Shown here one piece after another: positions 6,913-15,626 of a stretch of DNA of 64,000 nucleotides; position 1 is the stretch's first letter; every line of letters begins with the position of its first letter. Position numbers and translations under genes: made by a program. Origin of the DNA: HXMU1428-3 sp965215715 (lineage in GTDB: Bacteria > Pseudomonadota > Alphaproteobacteria > Rhizobiales > HXMU1428-3); assembly GCA_965215715.1 (NCBI GenBank), contig OZ244129.1:1-64000 (forward strand). The letters run 5' to 3'. The notes under the pieces were generated by a model. It worked only from the letters and a program-made list of their open reading frames with translations. It did no database searches and was not told the DNA's origin.

Positions 6913-9057
6913 TCAATGCCCTGCGGCTGGGGCTGCCCCATCATGCGCTTGTTTGCGGATGTAGTGCTGCAAGGCTTCCAAATCCTCATCTTTGAGGTGA
7001 GGGAATATTGGCATGCCACGATCAGTAAGGCCACCCTCGACGACGATGCTTCTTAGCGTGTCAAGATTACCGCTTGTGAAAGCCTCTGACTCGCGAAGGT
7101 CAGGAGCCATAACACCGGCGACGCCCCCGCCACCGTGACAGAGCAAGCAGAAGTCCAAGGCATAGACGCCAGCACCTTTAGCGGCTTTGGCTTCATCGAC
7201 CTTGAATTTTTTATCGACTATAGGCTTGGCAAAAGCTTTTGGCGGTTGGGCCGGTATTTTGGCCTTACCGTCAAGGGCAAAAGCAATGAGGCGGCGTTCA
7301 TGGACACCGTATTTCCAGCCCCAAAGATCGAAGCCAACTTCACCGCCGCCAAAGGCATTGGAGGCGAAGGCGCCGCCGGGACCAACTAACACAGCGATAT
7401 ATTGCACACCGTCAATTTTATAGGTAATCGGCGCTGACGTGATGCCAAGACCTGCATCATATTCCCAAACCTTTTTGCCAGTTGTGGCATTGTAGGCTTT
7501 TAGCAAGCCGGTTGGTTCACTCTGGAACACCAGATTTCCGCCGGTTGAGAGCGTACCACCGCCCCAGTAGAAGTCATGTTCCACTGTCCAGGCAGCCTTT
7601 TTCTTAACAGGATCCCATGCGGTTAACGTCCCCTTCGGCTTACCCGGGATTGGTTTGATTGTTACGCCAACAGCAATACCTAATTGCCAGCTTTTGTTTC
7701 TGTAGCTTGTATCCGTTTCCAAACCTTTGTCTGTAAATGTGTTCGACAAGTTCTGGGTTGGGAAGTACAACAGCCCAGTTTCTGGGTTGAAGGACTGGGA
7801 ATGCCAGCTGTGAGCACCAAAAGCTGAGGGGTAGATATTTTCCTCGCCGTCATAATAGAAGGCACTTTCAGGAATGATATGGCGCTGCTTTTCCAGGTCG
7901 AAGCCCGTTGTCCAGTTGGCAGGCGCGAACTGATCAGCGGAATACACTTTGCCAGTTTCACGATCAACCACGTAGACGTAACCGGTTTTTGGAGCCTGGA
8001 TGGCAACCTTGCGCATCTTGCCATCGATCTTCAGTTCAGCAAGTGTGATGTCCATGTTGGCGTTGTAGTCCCAAGCTTCGTATGGGGCAACTTGGAAGTG
8101 CCACTTGTATTCACCAGTATCGGCGTCAAGAGCAACCATGGAGCATAGATAGAGGTTGTCGCCCTTGCCCTTACCATCTGGTGAGGCACTGCGAACTTTA
8201 TGGTTCCATGGTGAGCCGTTGCCGGTTCCAAAGATGAATTGGTTATGATCCGGATCGTAGGTGAAGCCGTGCCAGGCGTTACCACCGCCACCATGTTCCC
8301 ACCATTTGCCGGACCAGGTTTTGGCAGCCGCTTCTTGTGATGGGTCTTCAAAGCCAAATCTTGGGTTTCCTGGCACAATGTACCAACGCCATTCTTCTCT
8401 GCCGGTCTCAGCATCGTAGGCTGCAACCCAACCGCGTGTCGGGCCAGCTTCAGTACCACCATTACCGATTAGAATCTTACCATTGCCGACTTTGGGTGCC
8501 ATGGTGAGCTGTAAGGCGGAATTCAAAGGTAACGCCCTTGTTTCCCAAACCTGTTTTCCTGTTTTCCGATTAATCCCGATTAGACGACCGTCCCAGGTGA
8601 CCAGAAAGATTTTATCTCCGTAAGTTGCAAGGCCTCTGGAATAGATCCAGAAGACGCGTCTTTGCTTCTTCTTGCGAACGGCCTCACCAACTTTGGGGTC
8701 GAAGACCCAAAGGGTTTTACCGGTTTTGGCGTCAAGAGCATAAACCTTATTTACGTTGCCGGTGTAATAGTAGACGCCGTCAACCACGAGCGGGGTGCTT
8801 GTAAGGCTATTTTCGTCTGGGAGTGGTTTGTACCAGGCTGGTTTTAGTCTGGAGATTGTTTTGACATTAATATCTTTAACAGGGCTATATCTTTGTTCGT
8901 AGTGAGTGCGCCCATATGCCAACCAGTCAGCGGTGTTGGACTGGTCTGTTAAATCCTTGTCGGTAATGTCCCTTGCCTGAGCAGCGGGCGGCGGTGCAAC
9001 AAGCATCGCTGCTGCTACAAGCAATGGCGCTAGTAGCTTCGATCGATTATTTATCAT
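6913..9057 (-). CDS. PQQ-dependent quinohemoprotein dehydrogenase (alcohol dehydrogenase type)
   Basis: The protein is 714 aa with a Sec signal peptide (cleavage after AQA, about residue 28), so it acts in the periplasm. Residues 30-600 are the eight-bladed PQQ beta-propeller with repeated DAxTGK and W-docking motifs. Likely metal and catalytic positions are kept: GNGGTEAG (Glu), GTGNGSPWN (Asn) and AWDYNAN (catalytic Asp). The residue two places after that Asp is Asn, so the extra Asp of lanthanide enzymes is absent and a Ca2+ enzyme is likely. The vicinal Cys-Cys of most relatives seems replaced by YSRGLA. Residues about 625-705 are a cytochrome c domain with heme site CLLCH. A GGGAGGA site precedes the ATG. 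No PQQ biosynthesis or electron-acceptor gene is nearby. Confidence 0.9.
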   Translation of the reverse strand: MINNRSKLLAPLLVAAAMLVAPPPAAQARDITDKDLTDQSNTADWLAYGRTHYEQRYSPVKDINVKTISRLKPAWYKPLPDENSLTSTPLVVDGVYYYTGNVNKVYALDAKTGKTLWVFDPKVGEAVRKKKQRRVFWIYSRGLATYGDKIFLVTWDGRLIGINRKTGKQVWETRALPLNSALQLTMAPKVGNGKILIGNGGTEAGPTRGWVAAYDAETGREEWRWYIVPGNPRFGFEDPSQEAAAKTWSGKWWEHGGGGNAWHGFTYDPDHNQFIFGTGNGSPWNHKVRSASPDGKGKGDNLYLCSMVALDADTGEYKWHFQVAPYEAWDYNANMDITLAELKIDGKMRKVAIQAPKTGYVYVVDRETGKVYSADQFAPANWTTGFDLEKQRHIIPESAFYYDGEENIYPSAFGAHSWHSQSFNPETGLLYFPTQNLSNTFTDKGLETDTSYRNKSWQLGIAVGVTIKPIPGKPKGTLTAWDPVKKKAAWTVEHDFYWGGGTLSTGGNLVFQSEPTGLLKAYNATTGKKVWEYDAGLGITSAPITYKIDGVQYIAVLVGPGGAFASNAFGGGEVGFDLWGWKYGVHERRLIAFALDGKAKIPAQPPKAFAKPIVDKKFKVDEAKAAKGAGVYALDFCLLCHGGGGVAGVMAPDLRESEAFTSGNLDTLRSIVVEGGLTDRGMPIFPHLKDEDLEALQHYIRKQAHDGAAPAAGH

Positions 9058-9539
9058 ATTTAATCTTCCTCCCTGATTTTACTTAATATGGATTAATAAA
9101 AAAAACTCCTGATCTTTGTAGAGGGTGCTCTTGTTAAGAGATGCACCCAGAAATAAACCTGTCTATCTTCTTTCAGAATAGCAGCCTTTAGTACCATGCA
9201 GCAAGATGTGGGCTATTCGTACTTTGTTACATATATTATAATACATCTTTAGTAGATGCAAGATATGCTTATGATATATAAGAAATGTGTGTGTCGGGGT
9301 TTTGCTATTCTTTTCCGGTGTGTCAAAATAGTCCTCAATGACTTGAGAAGTGTGTTTTGTGAATTCAAATTTCAAAGGCTATCCCGTTTTATGCTGGTTA
9401 ATGGGGGTCTGATAGATAACCTAACCATTCTTTTTTCATGATGTTTGCGAAAAAATAGCCTGTAAAACATGTGCTTGCCCGTTTGCTCTGGTGTGTTTTG
9501 GTGGCATAGTTGCCTCTCATTATTCTGGGAGCGAATTTC
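9058..9539. other. intergenic region between the PQQ dehydrogenase gene and polA
   Basis: About 480 bases hold the divergent promoters of both genes. I see no convincing coding frame, RNA gene or strong palindrome here. The polA start has a GGGAGC ribosome-binding site at its right edge. Confidence 0.5.
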
Positions 9540-12413
9540 ATGCGTGTTTTTCTTGTCGATGGGTCGAGTTATATTTTCAGGGCGTATCATGCGCTGCCGC
9601 CGCTCACCCGATCTGATGGCACGCCTGTAAATGCGGTGCATGGGTTTTGCCAAATGTTGTGGAAGCTGTTGCAAGACAGCATTGAGGCGGGTGAGCCAAC
9701 CCATTTTGCCGTTATCTTTGATGCCGCGCGCAAGACATTTCGCTCTGAGATTTACCCTGAGTATAAAGCCCATCGCCCGCCAGCCCCTGAGGATTTGGTG
9801 CCGCAATTTTCGCTCATTCGCGATGCGGTCAAAGCCTTTGGTTTGCCGGGCATTGAGCAAGATGGGTTTGAGGCTGATGACATCATTGCCTCTTATGTGC
9901 GCCAGACGATTAAGGCGGGCGGTGAGGCGGTGATTGTTTCGTCTGACAAGGACTTGATGCAGTTGATTGAGCCAGGTGTGGTGATGTTTGACACCATGAA
10001 GAACAAGGTGATTGGGCCGGACCAAGTGATGGACAAATTCGGTGTTGGGCCTGAGCGGGTGGTGGATGTACAGGCGCTGGCTGGCGACAGTTCTGACAAT
10101 GTGCCGGGTGTGCCGGGCATTGGGGTGAAAACGGCGGCCTTGTTGATCAATGAATTCGGCGATTTAGAACAATTGCTTGCCGGGGCTGAGACAATAAAAC
10201 AAAAAAAGCGCCGAGAAAATTTAATTGAATTTGCCGACCAAGCGCGGGTGAGCCGGGAGCTGGTTTTGTTGCGTGATGATGTGAGTGATTTGGCCCCGCT
10301 TGATGAGTTGACCTTAAAGCCCTCGCCTGAAAAAGAGATTTTGGGCTTTTTAGGCGACATGGAGTTTAACAAACTGTCTGAGCGGGTGGCGTCTAGTTTT
10401 GGGGTGGCGGCTCCGAAAAAGAAAGTGGTTTCAAAATCAGCGCAAACTTTGGCAGCCGGTGTTGGGGGTGGTAAAGGCGCGCCAGAAAAGGGTGGCAGTG
10501 CTGAAGCTGTTGCGGAGCAAGCCTTGAGTGATATGCGGGCTGTGCCATTTGAGCCAGAAAAATATAGCCGAGTGACGAATAAGCAAGATCTGCAAGGGTG
10601 GATTGAGGTGGCAAGAGAAGCGGGCTTTGTGGCCGTTGATACGGAGACCACCGGGTTGGATGCGATGGCGGTGGATCTTGTTGGTGTTTCTCTTTGCATA
10701 GAGCCGGGCAAGGCGTGTTACATTCCTTTGCAGCACAGGCCTAGTGAGGGGTTGGATTTGCTGGGCGGGGATGAGATTGAGCAGTTGGCGTTGGATGATG
10801 CGCTGGGGGCGCTTAAGCCGTTGTTGGAAGACCCATCTGTTCTTAAAATTGGGCAGAATTTGAAGTATGACCTGGTGGTGCTAGCGCGCTATGGCATTCA
10901 GGTGGCCCCGCTTGATGATACCATGTTGATGTCTTATGTGCTCGATAGTGGCATGCACGGTCATGGGATGGATGAGCTTTCGGCCCATTATTTTGACCAT
11001 GAACCGATTTCGATTAAGACGTTGTTAGGCTCTGGCAAATCGCAAATCACTTTTGATTTGGTGCCGATTGAAGAGGCGACCAAATATGCAGCTGAAGATG
11101 CGGATATTACCTTGCGGTTATGGCGGGTTCTAAAGCCGCGTTTGGTTGCGGCCAAGCGGGCGACGGTTTATGAAACGCTGGAGCGCTCCCTTGTGCCGGT
11201 GCTGGCTGATATGGAGATGGCGGGTGTTAAGGTGGAGCGGTCAAAACTGGCTCAGCTGTCGCTTTCCTTTGCTGAGCAATTGCAAAGTTTGGAAACTGAA
11301 ATTCACAATCTGACCCATTCTGATTTTAACATTGCTAGCCCGAAACAACTGGGTGAGGTGTTGTTTGATCAGCTGAACTACCAGGGTGGAAAAAAGACAA
11401 AAACAGGGGCTTGGGGAACAGGCGCTGGGGTGCTTGAGACGCTGGCTGTGGATGAAAACCTGTCAGAAGAAGAACGGTTGTTGCCGCGCAAGGTGTTAGA
11501 GTGGCGCCAGCTTGCCAAGTTGAAATCTACCTATACAGATGCGTTGCCAAAATTTATTAATGAGACCACTGGGCGGGTGCATACGTCTTATTCTATGGCC
11601 TCGACCACAACGGGGCGGTTGGCCTCAACAGATCCGAACATTCAAAACATTCCGGTGCGCACCGCTGAGGGCCGTGAGATTAGAACGGCGTTTGTCTCAG
11701 ACAAGGGCAGCGTTTTGCTCTCTGCTGACTATAGCCAAATTGAGTTGCGGATTTTGGCGCATATGGCTGATATTGACCAATTGATCCAGGCGTTCCAGGA
11801 GGGACAAGATATTCATGCGATGACGGCGTCTGAAATGTTTGGGGTGCCTTTAAAAGAAATGGACCCGATAACACGGCGGCGCGCTAAGGCGATTAATTTT
11901 GGCATTATTTATGGCATTTCAGCCTTTGGGCTTGCCAACCAGCTGGGTATTTCGCGTGGTGAGGCGAGTGATTATATCAAGACTTACTTTAAGCGGTTTC
12001 CGGGAATTAAAGATTATATGGAAGCTATGAAAACTCAAGTGCACATGGATGGGTATGTGGAAACGTTATTTGGGCGCCGGGTGCATTATCCTCAGGCTAA
12101 CTCCAGCAACCGCCAGCAAAAGGCGTTTGTGGAGCGCGCTGCGATTAATGCGCCTATTCAAGGGACAGCGGCCGATATTATTCGCCGGGCGATGGTGCGC
12201 ATTTACCCGGCTTTGGATAAGGCTTCTTTAACAGCAAAAATGTTGTTGCAAGTGCATGACGAATTGATTTTTGAGGTGCCTAAAGCGCAGGGTGAGAAAA
12301 CAGCTGAGGTTGTTTGTGATGTTATGGAGCGGGCGGTGGTGCCTGTGGTGACATTGAAGGTTCCTTTAAAGGTTGATGCGCAAGCCGCGCTTAACTGGGA
12401 TGAGGCGCATTAA
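9540..12413 (+). CDS. polA: DNA polymerase I
   Basis: From the ATG at 9540 (GGGAGC site upstream) the product is 957 aa, normal for a three-domain Pol I. Residues 1-300 are the 5'-3' nuclease (FLVDGSSYIFRAYHALPPL; DGFEADDIIASY; GDSSDNVPGVPGIGVKTA). Residues about 340-540 are the 3'-5' proofreading domain, and its DxE motif is intact in AVDTETTGLD, unlike many Bacillus or Thermus Pol I proteins. Residues about 560-957 are the polymerase, with motif A SADYSQIELRILAH, the O-helix RRRAKAINFGIIYGIS and motif C LLQVHDELIFE. It fills gaps in Okazaki-fragment processing and repair. An upstream in-frame TTG at 9510 is a less likely start. Confidence 0.97.
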   Translation: MRVFLVDGSSYIFRAYHALPPLTRSDGTPVNAVHGFCQMLWKLLQDSIEAGEPTHFAVIFDAARKTFRSEIYPEYKAHRPPAPEDLVPQFSLIRDAVKAFGLPGIEQDGFEADDIIASYVRQTIKAGGEAVIVSSDKDLMQLIEPGVVMFDTMKNKVIGPDQVMDKFGVGPERVVDVQALAGDSSDNVPGVPGIGVKTAALLINEFGDLEQLLAGAETIKQKKRRENLIEFADQARVSRELVLLRDDVSDLAPLDELTLKPSPEKEILGFLGDMEFNKLSERVASSFGVAAPKKKVVSKSAQTLAAGVGGGKGAPEKGGSAEAVAEQALSDMRAVPFEPEKYSRVTNKQDLQGWIEVAREAGFVAVDTETTGLDAMAVDLVGVSLCIEPGKACYIPLQHRPSEGLDLLGGDEIEQLALDDALGALKPLLEDPSVLKIGQNLKYDLVVLARYGIQVAPLDDTMLMSYVLDSGMHGHGMDELSAHYFDHEPISIKTLLGSGKSQITFDLVPIEEATKYAAEDADITLRLWRVLKPRLVAAKRATVYETLERSLVPVLADMEMAGVKVERSKLAQLSLSFAEQLQSLETEIHNLTHSDFNIASPKQLGEVLFDQLNYQGGKKTKTGAWGTGAGVLETLAVDENLSEEERLLPRKVLEWRQLAKLKSTYTDALPKFINETTGRVHTSYSMASTTTGRLASTDPNIQNIPVRTAEGREIRTAFVSDKGSVLLSADYSQIELRILAHMADIDQLIQAFQEGQDIHAMTASEMFGVPLKEMDPITRRRAKAINFGIIYGISAFGLANQLGISRGEASDYIKTYFKRFPGIKDYMEAMKTQVHMDGYVETLFGRRVHYPQANSSNRQQKAFVERAAINAPIQGTAADIIRRAMVRIYPALDKASLTAKMLLQVHDELIFEVPKAQGEKTAEVVCDVMERAVVPVVTLKVPLKVDAQAALNWDEAH

Positions 12414-12539
12414 TTTTTATCGTTTATCTATTAGATCTCCTTGGTAGGATGAGGACCTTTTCATTGTCCATTTTGAGTTTCTTCTCATGCATTGAGGGAA
12501 GTTATGTAAGCAGTTTCTAATGGAACGGATAATTTAATG

Positions 12540-12632
12540 TCCGATTTGCTCAAAATGTTGATGAGTTTTATCTCTTTGGCAGCAAAGTTTAGGTGTGCCC
12601 CTTTCTATGGATGAAGGGATATGGCGTCGTTT
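12540..12632 (-). pseudogene. decayed duplicate of the 3' end of pyrE
   Basis: Read on the minus strand, these bases translate to GAHLNFAAKEIKLINILSKSDIK. This aligns with the C-terminus of the intact PyrE encoded 3 kb away (GARQAFAAIDINLINILSKSDFK). The DNA similarity, about three quarters of bases by eye, begins near 12540 and fades beyond 12632, where the alignment needs gaps. No start or upstream portion of pyrE is present. It therefore looks like a relic of a segmental duplication or of an earlier pyrE location. Confidence 0.78.
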
Positions 12633-12749
12633 GAAAGCGATAATTTTTCAACATCTCTTATAAAGTGTTGTGTTTATTCTGTTGATATTTTAACAAATCT
12701 ATACTATTCTAGTACTCCTCTCATGAATTTCTTATAAATATATGGTACC

Positions 12750-12763
12750 AATCAGTACTGATT
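12750..12763. promoter_or_regulatory. 14-bp perfect palindrome upstream of the GIY-YIG-like gene
   Basis: AATCAGTACTGATT is a perfect palindrome 70 bases upstream of the next start codon. It could be an operator, but there is no second copy and no known matching regulator. Confidence 0.3.
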
Positions 12764-12833
12764 CTTAAGCATTTGATTCTTTTGAATTATTTTCTTCTTT
12801 GCAATGAAGCATTATTGATTTTAAGGTGCTGAT

Positions 12834-13157
12834 ATGGAAACAGATTTGATGGTTTGGTCAGGGTTTTCTGGTAAGGAATATGAGTTTTGGGTTTATAATA
12901 TCACCAAAGACTTTAGCCCTTATGGCGCTGTTTTCATTTATGCTTCTAGGAAAAAAAGTGGTGAGTTTGATATGCTTTATATCAATCAGACTGACCGTAT
13001 GGATATGGTGCCAAAAAACCCACTTGCTGATTTCATTATTCAAGAATATCAACCAAGCTCATTGCATGTATGGAAGTGTATGTCTGTTGATGATCGCAAA
13101 GGTGTTATGGCCGATTTAATGATTAAGCATAACCCGCTTGGAAACCGCTCTGGTTAA
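12834..13157 (+). CDS. small protein resembling a degenerate GIY-YIG-type domain
   Basis: The product is 107 aa with no signal peptide. The order of elements recalls the GIY-YIG fold. A strand GAVFIYASRKK sits where GxYxI is expected. Then comes MLYINQTDRM, in place of xLYIGQTxxL. Last is ADLMIKHNPLGN, matching the EADLIxxYNPxxN ending of short alphaproteobacterial GIY-YIG-like proteins. The YIG tripeptide has become YIN, and the catalytic Arg and Glu are not evident (Ala replaces the expected Glu before ADL). It is probably not an active nuclease. The family call is inference by eye. It lies between the pyrE relic and a tandem repeat, apparently as a single gene. Confidence 0.6.
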   Translation: METDLMVWSGFSGKEYEFWVYNITKDFSPYGAVFIYASRKKSGEFDMLYINQTDRMDMVPKNPLADFIIQEYQPSSLHVWKCMSVDDRKGVMADLMIKHNPLGNRSG

Positions 13158-13252
13158 GTCTTTAGGCTTTGGTCCTATAATGAATAGAAGTTGATCTTAT
13201 GATTTTTTTCTAGCCCTAAAGCTTGATACCTGAATATCTATTTAAAAACCCC

Positions 13253-13498
13253 GTACAAGGATCTTATTTGTCAGGTGGTAATCTTCTTTTACCTGTGGTG
13301 TGGATTTTGTGCCTAATATGAAACCGTTTCTGCCCAAAATAATGAGCCTGAATTATTTGTTTCTTAAGAAATTCGGTATACGGATCTTATTTGTCAGGTG
13401 GTAATCTTTATTTACCTTTGGTGCGGCTTTTGTGCCTAATATGAAACTGTTTCTGCCTTAAATAATGAGCCTGAATTATTTGTTTCTTAAGAAATTCG
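13253..13498. repeat. 123-bp direct tandem repeat upstream of the chemoreceptor gene
   Basis: Two adjacent 123-base units, 13253-13375 and 13376-13498, differ at only about a dozen positions. Each contains GATCTTATTTGTCAGGTGGT, GTGCCTAATATGAAAC and the perfect palindrome TTCTTAAGAA. The second unit ends 25 bases before the chemoreceptor ATG, so one or both copies probably carry its promoter and regulatory sites. No open frame runs through them. Confidence 0.9.
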
Positions 13499-13523
13499 AT
13501 TTTTGTGGGGGCTTGATATTAAA

Positions 13524-15551
13524 ATGAATATTTTTAAGCATGGTTTTTTTGATGGTTTGAAAATTCAGAAAAAAATATTTTCAGGTTTTGGTATCGTTTT
13601 GGCGTTGCTGACAATCATTTCTGCTTTTGCCTCTTATAAGCTTTATTCTGCCTCTGAGAGTTTTCAACGCTATATCGCCATTGCCATTCAGACCAATCAA
13701 GCTGGCAAAGTGCAGGCCAATATGCTTGAAGCGCGGTTGGCGGTGAGAAATTATCTTATTTCTTATACTCCTGAGAGTTTGAAGTCTTCCCAAGAGCGCT
13801 TGGAAAAAACACGCTTGCTCAATAAGGACTTTTTAAAATTAGTTCATGAAGATGATAAAATTGATACGATTAAAAATGTAGAAGAGAATCTAAATAATTA
13901 TAACCAGCATTTCAAACAGGTTGTTAAGTGGCAAGAAAACCGTGATGACTTGATGACAAATACTATAAATATAAATGGTCCCAAGATCGAGAAGACTTTG
14001 AATATTGTCATTGAAACTGCTGAAATGGGAGGGAATATCGATTTTATTTCAGGTGTTTCTGATGCTCAGCGATATATGTTATTGATGCGGCTTTACTTGG
14101 TAAAATACCTTGCTCTTAATCATAAGCCTTCTATTAAGCGCTCTGTTAAAGAAGGTGGCAACTTTTTACAAGAGCTTACTTCCCTTGTAGGCCAAGCGCC
14201 TGATGGTGAGACAAAAGCTAGGCTTCAAGAGATCATAACACTTGCAAGTGCTTATATTTCTGCCATGAAAAAAGTAAATAATCTGATTTCTCAACAAGAC
14301 GCGGTTATTTCCAATGAGTTGGACCGAATTGGTCCGTTTGTTGGAGGTGCTCTTGAGGATATGAATTCGGGCATCAATAAAGAACAAGATACGTTAGGGC
14401 CCGTTGCTACAGCAAGTATGGCATTTGCCATGCAAATTACAGTTGCACTTGCTTGTCTCGCTTTGGTCTTGGGGGTGCTGGCGGCATGGTGGATTGGCCG
14501 CAAGATCTCACAACCTGTTGTGGGGTTAACCGATACCATGAGCCAATTAGCTTCAGGGGATAAATCGGTAGAGGTTCCCTTTGTTGAGAATACAGATGAG
14601 ATTGGCAAAATGGCTGGTGCTGTATTGGTGTTTAAGGACAATATGATAAAGGCCGATGAGTTGGCTCAAAAAGAAAACGAGGAGGCAAAGTTGCGCCTTA
14701 ACAGAAGTCAGGTGCTTGAGACCCTTACTTCCAAATTTGATGCCGATGTTTCCCAATTGCTGGGTGAAGTGATCACCAATGTTGATCAAATGGATGGGAC
14801 GGCAAACTCTATGTTACAGATTGCGGAAGATACCAGCCGGCGGGCTTCTTCTGTGTCATCCACCTCGCAAGAGGCTTGTCAAAATGTGCAGACGGTTGCT
14901 GCAGCTGCTGAAGAACTTTCTGCCTCTATTTCAGAGATTAGCCGTCAGGTTAGTGATAGTTCTATGATTGCAAGCAGGGCGGTGGAACAGGCCAGTAAGA
15001 CCGATTCACAAGTTCAGCAATTGTCGTTAGCTGCCCAGAAAATTGGTGATGTGATTGGCCTTATTTCTGAGATTGCGGAACAAACCAATTTGCTGGCGTT
15101 AAACGCCACTATTGAAGCGGCCAGAGCTGGTGAGACGGGCAAAGGGTTTGCTGTAGTGGCATCTGAAGTGAAAGATCTGGCCAGCCAAACCTCAAAAGCA
15201 ACTGAGGAAATTAGTGAGCAGATCACTCAGATTCAATCTGAGACCGGTGAAGCTGTTCAGTCAATTGAGATGATTACTGAAACGATTGGGGAAATTAGTG
15301 AGATTTCATCGGCGATTGCCAGTGCGGTTGAAGAGCAGTCTAGTGCAACCAATGAAATCTCTGTGAATGTGCAAAAGGCTGCCACGGGTACACAGGATGT
15401 AACTGAGACAATTGATGTGGTGTCCAATTCTGCTGTGGAGACAGGTGGTTCAGCTGACCAAGTGAAGGAGGTTGCACAACAGGTCTCTTCTAAGACTGAT
15501 AATTTGAAATCTCTGATTGAGCATTTCCTAAAGGATGTAAAGGCGGCCTAA
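13524..15551 (+). CDS. methyl-accepting chemotaxis protein
   Basis: From the ATG at 13524 the protein is 675 aa. TM1 is near residues 18-40. A mostly helical periplasmic sensor of about 260 residues follows, a length like the helical bimodular (HBM) class. TM2 is near 300-325 (ITVALACLALVLGVLAAWW). A HAMP domain (SQPVVGLTDTMSQLASGD) is next. The cytoplasmic four-helix signalling domain has the conserved tip EIAEQTNLLALNATIEAARA near residue 515, which contacts CheA and CheW. There is no C-terminal pentapeptide for CheR/CheB docking. No che genes are in the window, so it is an orphan receptor; its ligand is unknown. Expression is likely driven from the tandem repeat upstream. Confidence 0.93.
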   Translation: MNIFKHGFFDGLKIQKKIFSGFGIVLALLTIISAFASYKLYSASESFQRYIAIAIQTNQAGKVQANMLEARLAVRNYLISYTPESLKSSQERLEKTRLLNKDFLKLVHEDDKIDTIKNVEENLNNYNQHFKQVVKWQENRDDLMTNTININGPKIEKTLNIVIETAEMGGNIDFISGVSDAQRYMLLMRLYLVKYLALNHKPSIKRSVKEGGNFLQELTSLVGQAPDGETKARLQEIITLASAYISAMKKVNNLISQQDAVISNELDRIGPFVGGALEDMNSGINKEQDTLGPVATASMAFAMQITVALACLALVLGVLAAWWIGRKISQPVVGLTDTMSQLASGDKSVEVPFVENTDEIGKMAGAVLVFKDNMIKADELAQKENEEAKLRLNRSQVLETLTSKFDADVSQLLGEVITNVDQMDGTANSMLQIAEDTSRRASSVSSTSQEACQNVQTVAAAAEELSASISEISRQVSDSSMIASRAVEQASKTDSQVQQLSLAAQKIGDVIGLISEIAEQTNLLALNATIEAARAGETGKGFAVVASEVKDLASQTSKATEEISEQITQIQSETGEAVQSIEMITETIGEISEISSAIASAVEEQSSATNEISVNVQKAATGTQDVTETIDVVSNSAVETGGSADQVKEVAQQVSSKTDNLKSLIEHFLKDVKAA

Positions 15552-15579
15552 AGACTGCCTTTGTACAATGCATTTTTTG

Positions 15580-15621
15580 AAGGGATGTCGGCAAGCTCAT
15601 ATTGTCTACATCCCTTTTTTT
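15580..15621 (+). terminator. terminator after the chemoreceptor gene
   Basis: A 9-bp stem AAGGGATGT/ACATCCCTT with a 19-base loop runs into seven T residues, 28 bases after the chemoreceptor stop. The pyrE gene ends just beyond it on the other strand. Confidence 0.8.
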
Positions 15622-15626
15622 ATGGT

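Larger units (their letters stand above)
12414..12833. other. intergenic region after polA containing a pyrE remnant
   Basis: This 420-base stretch has no intact gene. It contains the decayed pyrE 3' fragment at 12540-12632 and a perfect 14-bp palindrome at 12750-12763, both listed separately. The rest is A+T-rich and shows nothing recognisable. Confidence 0.6.

Noticed and set aside
7135..8462. Antisense and alternative frames within the PQQ dehydrogenase gene
   Set aside because: They are shadows of a well-supported coding sequence, with no family features.
6913..9057. Lanthanide-dependent (XoxF/ExaF-type) dehydrogenase
   Set aside because: The residue two positions after the catalytic Asp is Asn (AWDYNAN) rather than the Asp diagnostic of lanthanide enzymes, and the cytochrome c fusion fits QH-ADH types.
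9163..9441. Small frames on both strands in the region between the PQQ gene and polA
   Set aside because: Low-complexity A+T-rich translations without ribosome-binding sites or conserved motifs.
9510..9540. Upstream TTG start for polA
   Set aside because: The ATG at 9540 has a proper ribosome-binding site, and its product starts with the conserved N-terminus (MRVFLVDGSSY).
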